DNA from: Mesodorylaimus sp. YZB2_4
Lineage: Eukaryota; Nematoda; Enoplea; Dorylaimida; Dorylaimidae
DNA: 64,000 nt
Direction of reading: 5' to 3'
Assembly: GCA_030248295.1 (NCBI GenBank)
Contig: JASANH010000863.1
Span: 434,001 to 498,000, forward strand
The notes under the pieces were generated by a model. It had not been told where the DNA came from and made no database searches. It saw only the letters and a program-made list of their open reading frames with translations. The number at the start of each line of letters is the position of its first letter. The stretch's first letter is position 1. Made by a program: the position numbers and the translations under genes. Below are positions 24,035 through 36,000 of this stretch, in pieces.

Positions 24035-27000
24035 CTACTCAATCTCAATCAACAAATCACCTGCCTTACATTTCATTTTAGGCATAGCCAGCACATTCTT
24101 GACTGTACCTTCAACTGGACTTTCGATAGCCATTTCCATCTTCATCGCACTTAAAACGACCAAAGATGCTAAAACACAAAAAGCAGACTTCACTCAACCT
24201 TTACAAAAATTTTTAAACATAAAAAGACACGCAATATTCCCTCAGACATGCTGAACAGTGACTGCTTACGAGTCAGAACTGAAGGCAGTATGCCCCACTA
24301 TGGCAAGGTCTCAATGCTAGAGAGACGATTTGCAAATTTCCCGCCATTTTTTTAATTTGATCCCGAGAATATGTATTTTTGCTACATCTAAAAACCTGGC
24401 ATCTGCTGGCGATAAGTTACTCATTTCTTTGAATTCTTTACTTTAGTCGTGGACATTGAGATAAGTTAAAAAGTTATCAAGGGCTACTGGCCCTGTGTGC
24501 ACGTTTACCCCCCGAGGATCTCATGGTAAAGCATGTTTTGCCCAGTAAGACTACAGAGTCGGAAAAACCGAGAAACGCAGTTTTTTAAGGAAAATTGAAA
24601 GCCATATTAAATGCAGCAAGAAATACATTTTTCGACAAAACTTTAAATTTCAAAAATTGGCGGGAAATTTGCAAATTATCCCTTCATCATGGGGGTCTTG
24701 CTCAAAGTCTGGATGCTTAAGGAAATCTGCAAAGAACCCCCTTTCAAGCGTGCGCAGTGAATTTTTGTCAGCAATTTTTAGCCGACAAGGTCCTGCTCCA
24801 AATAGCGTTCGTTCAGGAAAAAGCTTATCAGGATCGGAATTTGGTCAGTGCTGGTCGGGGTGGGATCAGTATTGCAGACAGCAATCATGCCTTTATCGAG
24901 CTGGTTTCTACGCCTTGATGCTGGTATTCGGAAATGTCTGAGCAACTACATATATCTGCCAACGCTGACCACGTCAACAAGGCCAGTCTAAACGCCCGAA
25001 TCTTGATTTCGCTACTTCAAACCTGTATTTTCCTTAATTCTAAACGCGATAGCAGGGTTGCAGTTCATGCATGCGCACTTTACACGATGCCTTCATGACA
25101 TTTCCCCCGCCCACGTGTAGCTGGCATTAGTCAAAACGTGGATTTGGCTGTTTAGGAATCCCACCTATTTTTATCGGGGTCCCTAACAAACGCTATCTCC
25201 AACCCTACCCTGCAGAGTCTATAGATTAGTCGCAGCCGCTGAAACTGCTGCTATTTCATGACCCGACATATTTCGTACAAGTTCATATTTTTAAAACATA
25301 ATTTTTTGAGCTTACTTTTCGGTTTGACTTTATCGCCAACTTTTACTTTCACTTCCAAAATCTCGCCAGGCATTGGCGCACCGATTTGGCCCTTGACGCC
25401 CTCCAATGCTTTCGGATGCTCAACGATGTCCTGCAAACCACAATTTCTCGCCCTAATACCCTAAACATGTGCTGTATGACTATCTCCTCTGACCTTGGTG
25501 GCTTCCTTGTCCTTCACAAACATGGTCCTCAACTGACCGTTCAGTTCGAAGAAGACCTCGCGTTGGCCCTCGGCGTCCAGTGCACCCTTGGCCAACATTT
25601 GAATGTGCAGAGTCTTTCCTTTCTCCAACTCGACCTAAAAGAGGGCAGATGGTTGGCCGACACCCAAACACCAGTCTGGTCTTACCTCAGTCGACTCGCC
25701 ATTACTCAACCCACTGAAGAATACTCTCGTCGGGAACTTGTCCACTGGACCATAGGTCTGTCGGAAATGTTCAAATTCGTCAAACACTGATCGATATAGA
25801 GCTGCTGACATAACGTCCACGTCTCTGAAAAAGCAAGAAATCCGTCACTTCTCTAATATCCCCAAATTTTGCGCCTCGGTCACCACTGGATGTGCTATGG
25901 GTAGGAGCTGTAAGCCTCTGCCGGTGGGCCTGGCCGCTTGGGTTGATGCTCCAGCCGTAGGCACAGTCGCAAGACTTGCCAGCTCCAGTCAGAGTTTCTG
26001 TCCCGCCAGCTTTAGTCGACCACATGCTGCCTTCAATTCTGCAACCATGCCTGGCAGGCGTGGTTGCAGAATTTAAGGGATATTGGCCCATATGCCGAAG
26101 AAAGATCCTGGCACCGGCAGGTAACCAAAACTAGCACGCTTTCCTACAGCAAGGTTCAGAGAGGTCCAAAAATGAGATGGTTGCATGATAATGCGCGGGT
26201 GCAGTGTGAAGTCAAGTACACTGGTTCCATGGTTTTGATGTGCCCATTCCGAGTGACTCGTGAGTCACTTTACTCAAAAGTTTGTTAGTCATAAAGAATT
26301 CCTGGAAGTCTGGAAATTTAGCAGCAAGCTGTAATTTGTTATCTGATGCGAAAGAACAAAGCTGAAACAAAAAGTTGCGATGGTCAGCTTAGGCAACCAA
26401 ATACACTACCCTCTCCACAGCCCACTTATCAGACTGGCTCAAACTCCCCTCTCACTCTCACCTCAACTGACGTTCATGTTTCTCCTCCAATTCCGTCCTT
26501 AATTTATCAAAATTCATGGGCGTCAACTTCTCTCCTGGTCGCCCATCGACCGCAGGACGTCCGCGTAAAATCTTTGTCCTCAGTGGTTCTGGGAATCCGT
26601 ACGGCGGCTGCCCAATATGACCTTGCATAAACTGTATGACGCTATTCGGAAACGAGAGCTCTTCCGCTCTCTCCAACAATGTCTGCCGAGTCAGATTATT
26701 CTGCACCATGAACTGCGCCAAATCGCCCACGATCTTCGACGAAGGGGTCACCTACAGTACATAGAACAGAATTGGTTTACACTGGACAGCGTTTAGGACC
26801 AATAACCATCGAAACCCGGGTCGTGGCCCAGTGGTCAAGGCGTCTACCTATCACGGTGCGCTCACAGGAGAGGGTTTGACTCCCGCCTGGGTAAAAAATG
26901 ATGTCAATTTATGCATTCCTTGGCCCTCGAGTGCGCTGTGTGGTGCTTGGCTATGGATAAAGTATGACATGACAACAGACCTATGGCATACCGAAAGCAT

Positions 27001-30000
27001 GCATTGGCTTATGGCAGAAGGGGGTAAGCCCCGGGCTTATTGTCAGTTGACTGAAAACATGTGTCACAGAGACCCCAAGATGATAAATTCAGAGAAATCG
27101 AGTCAATTGTCGGCAGCAGGTACCGCTTTCGCACATTTATTGCAAACACTAAGAACTTCCACCGCCAAAAATTTCAATTTAAATCTCCAAAACAGGCGGG
27201 AAAATTTGCACATATCAGTTCAAGTCCAGCATCCAAAGCTTGCCCATATTTTAGTCAGAAAATCTTTCTAGAAGTTCAATGTATCAGCCACAGTGCGCTG
27301 ACACACATAATCGACGTCGGAATATTGTAAAAAGAGTATAATATTCAGATTCAGCACCCACCTTTTTAGTGGGTGCAGCTAGAGGTCTGGACCTCCAGCA
27401 GCTATGTCAAAAAATAGAAGTTCTTGATTGCAAAGAGGGAGATAGAAGCCCAAAATTTTGGCTGCCTGACTAAAACTCGAGTGCTGAATCTGAATGTCAT
27501 AATCTTTTCCAATACCGAGATCGATTCTCGAGTGTAATTCGACCATTCTTACCTTGATCACATCACCCAACGCCAAATTGGCTTCTCTGAACATGCGTTT
27601 CACCTCGCCGAACTTATCACCCAATCCCAACGAGAATGCTTGAAATTGTAGATTAGTAAACTGCCCGCCAGGAATTTCGTGCAAATACACGCCAGAATCG
27701 CCACTCTTCATGGTGACTGTACATTCGAATGGCCCGTACAATAATCTGGCCAACTCCCAGTACAAGTTATATTTGGCCACCTGCTCCATGTCCACACCTG
27801 AAAAATGTCTAATCAATAATTTTAACTTCTCGTTAGCTTTGAAAAACTCCATTTTTTTCACATGGGCCGGAAAATTGAAATTTTGAGCAGCTAACTGTAA
27901 GATTTTGGAATTCTTTTGTAGTGATTACGAAGAAGGCCATGCAGAAGATGGACGCAAAGGAAAACAGCATTTTGAAGAAATCATGGCCGCTTCGGCATGG
28001 GGCTGGCACCATCAGCATGATGGCGAGGGGAATCTTCAACTCTCACTTCCTGTCAGGGCATTGTCGCTTACAAAGGCATGATTCCCCATGGTAAAACCGC
28101 GGTAGCTCTGACTGCGAGGCCACAGTTCTATTCTGACTTGGAAGAGCAGTTTAGCAAGTGCATTCCCAGGAGGCGGACTGGTCTTCGAAAGCACTTTAGT
28201 AAGTCCGTCGCTGGCATTGCGCACCTGGCTTTGTGCGACTCACCCCGCAAGTATGGGCAAGGACCAGCCATGGAGGGTGGTGGCTAAAAGTGCATAAAGA
28301 AAGTGGTCTTTGGATCGAGGTCGATTTCCGACCCCGGCCGCGCAGCCGAAAGGGGATGGGATGCGGGACAGGAGCGGGGGCGAACTTCTCGAATTTCAGG
28401 GTCTGGAAAAGCAGATTTTCGTGAGCTCTAGTGTAGTTTCCCATGTTGTTTGCTTAAAGAATAAGGTGAGACAAAACTGAACAGTAACCTTATCAGAGCG
28501 GCCAATTAATCTCTAAGCTGACAATGATACCTATTGACCAGAGGACAGAATCAGAAAGGCAGGTGGGTCCCGCTGGCAGGGGCTAACAACAAGGAAGACA
28601 AGCATGGAGGGGTCTAAAACAGAAGGCCTGCCGCCACCTGAATCTGCTTCAGTTTGCCTCACATTGCTTTTCAGCTTTCTGGCCCCGCAATTTATGCTCG
28701 CTTTTCTTTGGGCCACAGGATCACAGGGGGAGACTTACCGGACCTGCCTCCTGGCCCATACTTGTTCACATGGCGCACGGACGTCACACGAGTTGAGAAT
28801 CAGGAGCAACTGTCAGTCGGGAACAAACCTCCATTCTCCCCGCAGGACGTTGGTGCTGGCAGATTGCTCTGGTGCTCCTGGGGGAGATCTCAGCGAGAAC
28901 CAGCCGCCAGAGGGGTCATCTCACGGCCTCGCTTATGATATCATGCCCGCCATAGTCGGCACAGGCAAAAACGGATTGCAAGTCCCGTGGGCTAACTGGG
29001 GCAGCAAAAGACCCGACCAACAAAGAATTTTCAAGATAAAAGGATCTTCCAACTTACCAGTATCATATTTACTCCGCTGCAATGCGGCCACGACGGCGCC
29101 CATGCTCGGCTGGGATGTCATGCCTGACATTGTATCGGCGGCCACGTCGACCACATCGGCGCCCGCTTCGGCACAGGCCAGCATACTAGCCACTGCCGCA
29201 CCAGCTGTGTCGTGCGAGTGCACATGGATGGGTATGTCCGGGTGACGATCACGCAAGGCCGAAATCAACATGCGCGCTGCTTGTGGTTTGAGTAAACCCG
29301 CCATATCCTAAACGGAGACGACATGAGTTTCCAAGCTGGACAGGGAGCTGGCCTAGCCTATGGTGATGGGGGCATCCCATTCGTGTAGCCAGTCCGGCAC
29401 ACCATCCGCTCCGTTCAGACCAGGTTCTTCGAGACAGTAAAAACCAAATCCCAGGTACCTTTATGGCCAGAATATGGGTGCCAGCTTTGACCAATTCGTC
29501 GGCCAAGTTCAAATAATACTTCAAATCGTATTGTGTGCGATCAGGATCCGAGACATCACCAGTGTAAGACATGGCTGCCTCGACGACTCCACCTAAACGC
29601 GCAAGCACTCATCACCTCACCCAAGCCTGTCCATATTCACAGTCCACCATACCTGCTTTCCCAGCAGCCTCCATGCCCACGATGATGTTGGGAACGTAGT
29701 TGAGCGAGTCGAAAACGCGGAATATGTCCATGCCGCACTGCACTGCCAGCTCGCAGAATCTAGAAAAGCAACACATTTTGAGCCTGATTCTCAAATGCTC
29801 CATATCACAGTCTCACCCTCGCTCTGCGCGTACTACGATGTGCTGCACAGTGATCCCAAACTAGGATTTCGAGTTGGAAGCCAGATATGGCTCATTGTCA
29901 GAAATGTGCAGAAACTGACCAAAAACATGAGCCCGAGCGGGAATCGAACCCGCACCACTAGCACAGTCCAGTCTACAAACCATTATACTGTTACACTGCA

Positions 30001-33000
30001 TCAGTAATCTCATCGTCAGTGGGCGAGTTCGACTCCCGCTCGGGGCTTCTATTTCTTGCTATTTAAAGTGTAAAGCACAAGGAATTCACCTAACACAACG
30101 ACCAAGCAGAGCAGTACTCACTTGAAGACCACGTTATCTGGATACGTTGTATAGCCGACGGCGTTGGCACCACGCAGTAGCATTTGAAAGGGTATGTTGG
30201 GTATTGACTGACGCAATGTTTCCAACCGTTCCCAAGGACATTCGTGCAAAAATCGCATGGCCACATCAAATGTCGCGCCTGAAAACAGAAATGGCCATCA
30301 GTACGCTGGATAACTAAAGACCGGGAGGTGTGGCAGATGAAGATCAGAATATGTAGCGTTGAGAATAGTTTCATCACGGAGGATGCTCTCAACTCGCTTC
30401 TCATTATCATCATTTTGGGGCAAAGGCAGGGATGAGATTGATGCTTAGGGGACAAAAAATATGTGAAGTGTGAAGCCACTGTGTGTGAAGACCCATATTA
30501 CGTGTACACCCAATGTTACAGGAGGGCAGCCGCGACTGAATATGCAGCAGAGTTAGAAAAAAGGTTAGTAACTTGGATCAAGAAAAAAGTCAAGCTGCTA
30601 ATCCTGTGGACCAGTAATCCCAGTGGCGCGGGCCAAGTTTTTGTACACATCCTTCACAGTATAGCTCGTAGTGTAAAGTTGCATCGACTCCCAGCTAAGA
30701 AGAAAAAGCGTCCTTGGGAGAGTATCATTCTTATGGCACAGCCGATGTGTCCCTTCATACGCGGCAGACAAGATCCCACCAATATTCTGAACGAGGCCTG
30801 CATTTGGGAAGTCAACTTTCGTCTCGACTCCTGTCACTCCTTCATGCTGGTCAACCTCCAAGCATACGACATTACGCTGCCTTGTGCTGATGCTGTGTTC
30901 CCCTGGCCCTGTTCTATTTCAAGTCCTGAGGGGTACTATCAGTTCAGGACGCGTCCTAAATGCTAATTGTAAGACAGATCAGCTGGGTGTCCTATGGCGG
31001 CACTGTGCTGGCCCCAGCAGGCCTCCTCATCGATTACTTAGGTCAGTGTATCCTTCGCCCCGTACATCCATTGACCCCAGTCCCACAATACATGCAAAGC
31101 CCCTCCCGCACTGGCACCATGAATTCGCCTTACCTCCCCACATCTCCATACTGAACCACTGCGGGAACGCGTGTGCGACGAATGGTGATATTCTCTTCAG
31201 GTCGTACGTTCGAACACGCGTGGCCAACAAGCTTTGATGCGCGTCGCGAAACGTCGTGTCCATAATTAACGTGCCTGGGTGCTGTCGAACAGCCCTGGCG
31301 AATGCCGCTGGTCCCTTGGCGCGCAGCACATCACGCCAACCGCTCGGCGGATGGGCACCTGAAATGAGAAAGGCGGATACTCTCACCATGTCAGACCAAG
31401 ACGATCAATCGATGATCCTAGACCTGCAATTCAAGTCAATCTATTATCATCGAGACTTGATAAAGATTAAAGAATCAATCCACCCACTGATCAATCGATA
31501 ATCGATCAGCGAGTCAACCCATTGATCACTCGATAATCGATCACTGACCCATCATTTGATCCCACCCTCTCGATCAGCACGTATCTTACCCTTACCGAGA
31601 GGTACCTCTGGCAGAGGCGGGCTGAGTTTGGCCGGTTCGATCTTGGTGACCAGCGGCGTCAACGATCCGTTCACCTTCAGTTCTGCCAAATAATGCAGCA
31701 ATTTTTGGGCTCGATTTTGGCCAGGCGTTAATTGGAAGAGCTGCGGATTCTCGTCGATAAAATAGGTGTCAACGGCGCCGTTGAGAAACTGCTGATGTTG
31801 AAGTACGTTCAAGAGGAATGGAATGTTGGTCTGTAATGGATGTCGAAAAGAGATGTCGACAGAACTTTAGATCAGTATCCCCCCCCCCCCCCCAACCCTG
31901 TAGATCCATCTCACGAGCACAATTACATCAGACTCACCTTGACCCCACGAATCCTGAACTCCTTCAAAGCACGCACCATTTTGGCCACAGTGCTCTTATA
32001 ATCGATGGCATGCGCAATCACTTTGACCAACAGTGAGTCGTAGTGAGGAGTGATATTGGCCCCGGCGAAGGCCGATGCTGAATCCAATCGAATACCGAAT
32101 CCTTCCCCGCTTCGAAACACTTCAATTCGACCACTGTCCGGTTGGAAATTCCTGGCCGGATCTTCAGTGGTCACTCGACATTGTATGGCCGATCCAACCG
32201 TCCGCACAGTGTCCGACGTGATGTTCAGGTCGGGCAATGATTTGCCTTCGGCGATATGTATCTGAGCCTGCACCAAATCGATGCCCGTCACAGACTCGGT
32301 GACAGTGTGCTCGACTTGCAAGCGGGCATTGACTTCGATGAAGAAGTGATTGCCACGTTCGTCGACCAGGAACTCGACCGTGCCCGCATTCTCGTATCCA
32401 ACGTGCTTAGTCAGTTTTATAGCATCGCTCAATATACGATGACGTATCGTGGCGTCGAGGTGTGGAGCTGGTGCGATTTCGACCAATTTTTGATGACGAC
32501 GTTGCACGCTGCAATCGCGCTCGAACAAATGCACGATATTGCCCTGCTTGTCACCTGAAACCAGCAGTGTGTTTATCGATCGATAAAATGCCACCAATTG
32601 GTCACAGCACAGTGATCAAGAGCTCGATCACGATCACATCAGGGCTCGATCAAGACTCCACCATCAATTTGGTTGCGATCCATCAAGCCATGTTCTTGCC
32701 TTCACTTGTGCAACCATGCCTGGCAGGCGTACGAGAAAATGTTGGGACAAATACTCCGACTGGCGCAGGCAAGTCTTGCGACTATACCTGCGGCTAAAAC
32801 ATCAACCCGAGAGGTTGACATCTCACAGCCAGATGAGAGTTTCGATCATTCTCTCCAACTCGCCAAGGCCCGCCAGTCATGAGGGTTGCACATGCTGCCA
32901 CCAAAAGGTAGAGCTCTACTTTACTGCCCTCACTTTCACTCAAGTACATACCCAAAATTTGAACTTCAATATGTCTGGGTCGTTCGATAAATCGTTCGAC

Positions 33001-36000
33001 AAACAATGATCCATCTCCGAAGGCTGACAGTGCCTCGGAACTGGCACGTTTGAACGCTTCTTCAACATCCTGCAAAGGAACACAACCAAAGATGACATTC
33101 TGACACAATTGCCTGTTAGACCGCCCAACTAGACGCACAATCCGAATCGCGATTTTCGCTGATTAGTAATGTCACATCTATCTATACCATACTCATGTGT
33201 AATACAAGTAACATAAGCACAGTGCGAGTGCCATTCTTGCTACATGTTCGTATTTTGTATTGGCTGTGTTAGGTCCTACGTTCCATGAACCCGAAGCTAT
33301 TATCTCAAATCATGGATACACGCAACAGTAGCGGCATCAACGTCAGCTGGACGCACAGCTGACGGCGTGAGAGGGTGACAGTCTCATCGGATTGAGCCGT
33401 CCCGATCAGGGTGCAGCGCCCGGCCCACCAGATGCCTAGTGATAACTGTTGGCTTAAGCCCGACCAAGGCAGCAAAGCCAATTTAGCATCAGTGATTTTA
33501 ACTATTGCACGTCAGATAGAACTGAAAATGAGCTCCCCGAGGCCGTCTATGGTACCAAGGCTCAATTAGGAGGCGGCGGGGTACACTGCAACTGGCACCA
33601 TACACCATCACTATGGCCTGGGCAATGTGACTTCCGTCCTCAGCACGAACAGGTGAGCCTACAAGAGTCTCTGCAGGTTCGAATCACTCACTGCGCGGTC
33701 CCAATAGCCGGACGATAGCACCGTACAGAGTTTACTATGCCGACTAGCGGACACCTCCACGACGGATCGGTCACACGAGCGGGTACATGAAGAGGAATAG
33801 GAAGCCGAACGCTAGTAGCCAGGCAACCATAGGACGCCACGGTTTGACACGCGTACTCACCTCCAGATTCGTCACTTTGCGCATTCCTCGTCCACCACCT
33901 CCATAGGCCGCTTTGAAGATAATCGGAAGTCCGTATTGTTTACAAAACGCGATCGCTTCGGAGGGGCTTGTAACAGGACCTGGTGTTCCAGGGACAACTT
34001 GCACACCTACAAAATCGAGAATCCTGTGATTATACAGCACACACTGTTCCTATTGCTGATCCCAAGCAATTTCGTCCCTACTTATAGTATGTGTACGACT
34101 GCCCATCTACAAGGCACCTCGCGTATGCGCCCGGGTCGTGGCCTAGTGGTGAAGGCGTCTATCTCTCACGCTGGGTGCACACTTACAGGGGAGGGTTCGA
34201 CTCCCGCCAGGGTAAACAATGATTGTCAAACATGTAGAGCATATGTTCCTTAGTCCTCGAGCGCGCTGCATGCCGCTTGGCTATTGTAAAACGCATCCGA
34301 TGACGAGGGTTCGTCTATACTGGTTTAAACCACCAGGCACTTCCTACGCTCGACCTCTCTTGAGACAGAGCGAGCCTAGATCTAATCCTGACTAGTTCTA
34401 GGCCAGTCACGCAGGTGCCCTTCGGGCCTTCATGGTCTACTGGACTGCCTTCAGTCCGCCTGCGTATTTGGGCACCATCGGTTGGGTTGGGATAAAGTAT
34501 GGCATGACCACAACATCCTGGGTATAACAGTGCTGCATGCGAGACCCTTGCCCTTCTGTTTGCTAATTTAATTATCCATTAACTAGCAAACACAACCCAC
34601 TCTCTCATAGGAGCTGTACATCACAGAAAGCACGCGCACCCTTTGATGGATCTCAACTCACTCACCTGCTCCAGCTGCCGCTTTCCTGGCCGCCACTTTG
34701 TCACCCATTCTCGCCATAACTTCGGGCGATGGTCCAATGAACACGATACCTGCATCGTTGCATGCTTGGGCGAAATCGGATCGTTCGGACAAGAACCCAT
34801 AGCCGGGATGAATGGCATCGACACTATTGGCCTAGAATACAACAAAATTGACCTCGAATTTTGCCCACATATTTGACAATCACTTTTTCACTGGGCGGGA
34901 GTCGAACTCTCCCCTGTAAATGCGCACCCAGACTTCGAGACAGACGCCTTAACCACTTCTAGGCCACGACCCTGGCGCATCGCGTACAGCTAATCGTGTA
35001 GATCCAGAATGCCAGCGCGAAGATAATCACTACTTGACATTTCATGCTGTGATCACGAGATATATACTGCACATCAGTCGATTCAGCAGACTTGCAAGGC
35101 GCTGTAAGATGACGATTTGAACGGATATTACAGCGCCCCAACAATTCTTTCAAGATCAGACCATCGCCAACAATCTTTTGATCAAACTGCAATTGCGCCA
35201 AAAATCAATTCGGACTTGTCGGTTACTTTACACTCACCGAAAAACCAGCTGCAGCAGTTGCATTTAAGGGCGGAACACTCCGATAGTTTGGGTTCCTACC
35301 AGCTTGGAAGGACGGATTCAAAAGACGGTTTTTTGGGGTTTAGAGCAGAATTTTCTCAGATTTACAGATCTTGAACATTCTTCGACAGACTGGTCACAAC
35401 AGTTTTAGTTACAGTGCTGCATCCACCCAATGAAAATCCAGATCATAAAAAAGTCACTGTATCATAAGCCTGGGAGGCGAAAGGGAGGTGGCCGACCGAA
35501 GTCAGCGGGACAGGAGCAGGCAAGTCATGCCACTATACCTACAACTGAAACGTCAACCCGAGGGGTTGACGTCTCCTTGCCATGGGAGAGTATCGATCAC
35601 GCTCTCCCACTCGCCATGGCCTACCAGGCGGGGGAGGGGGGTTACACTAGCCACTGCATCCTGCTAACGAAACAGGCTTCAACGCCATGATGCTTGCCAT
35701 ACTAAGGATTGCTTTTCAAAGCTGATATCTTTGCCAAAGTGTAAAGATATTCGCTGCCCGATTTGTATTGTTCTCTCCCCTACTCCCTATTTTTTGGGCC
35801 GAAAAGAAGCCAGTTTTGCCCATGGCCGGCCAGCAATCATGATATGACCAGCCCTCTGTGTCTCCACTAAGAGCACCTCACGCGAGGGGATCCTGGGCCA
35901 GACACCGACCTCCTCAGACCATGGCGGGTGCTCGACTTCTGTCCCTCCACTCGCACCACCTCGATGGTCCCGGATGAGTCACCCACGGCCTGGCGTGCAA

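Noticed and set aside
28604..29245. 213-codon plus-strand frame in the carboxylase locus
   Set aside because: Its 3' half is antisense to a conserved carboxyltransferase exon and the 5' half has no domain.
29929..30003. Functional tRNA gene on the minus strand
   Set aside because: Box B and the T-stem are good, but the acceptor strands do not pair and a mirrored arm lies nearby.
30598..30861. Minus-strand frame as an extra pyruvate carboxylase exon
   Set aside because: The flanking exons join in frame and give the conserved MWGGATFDV sequence without it, and its sequence does not resemble the enzyme.
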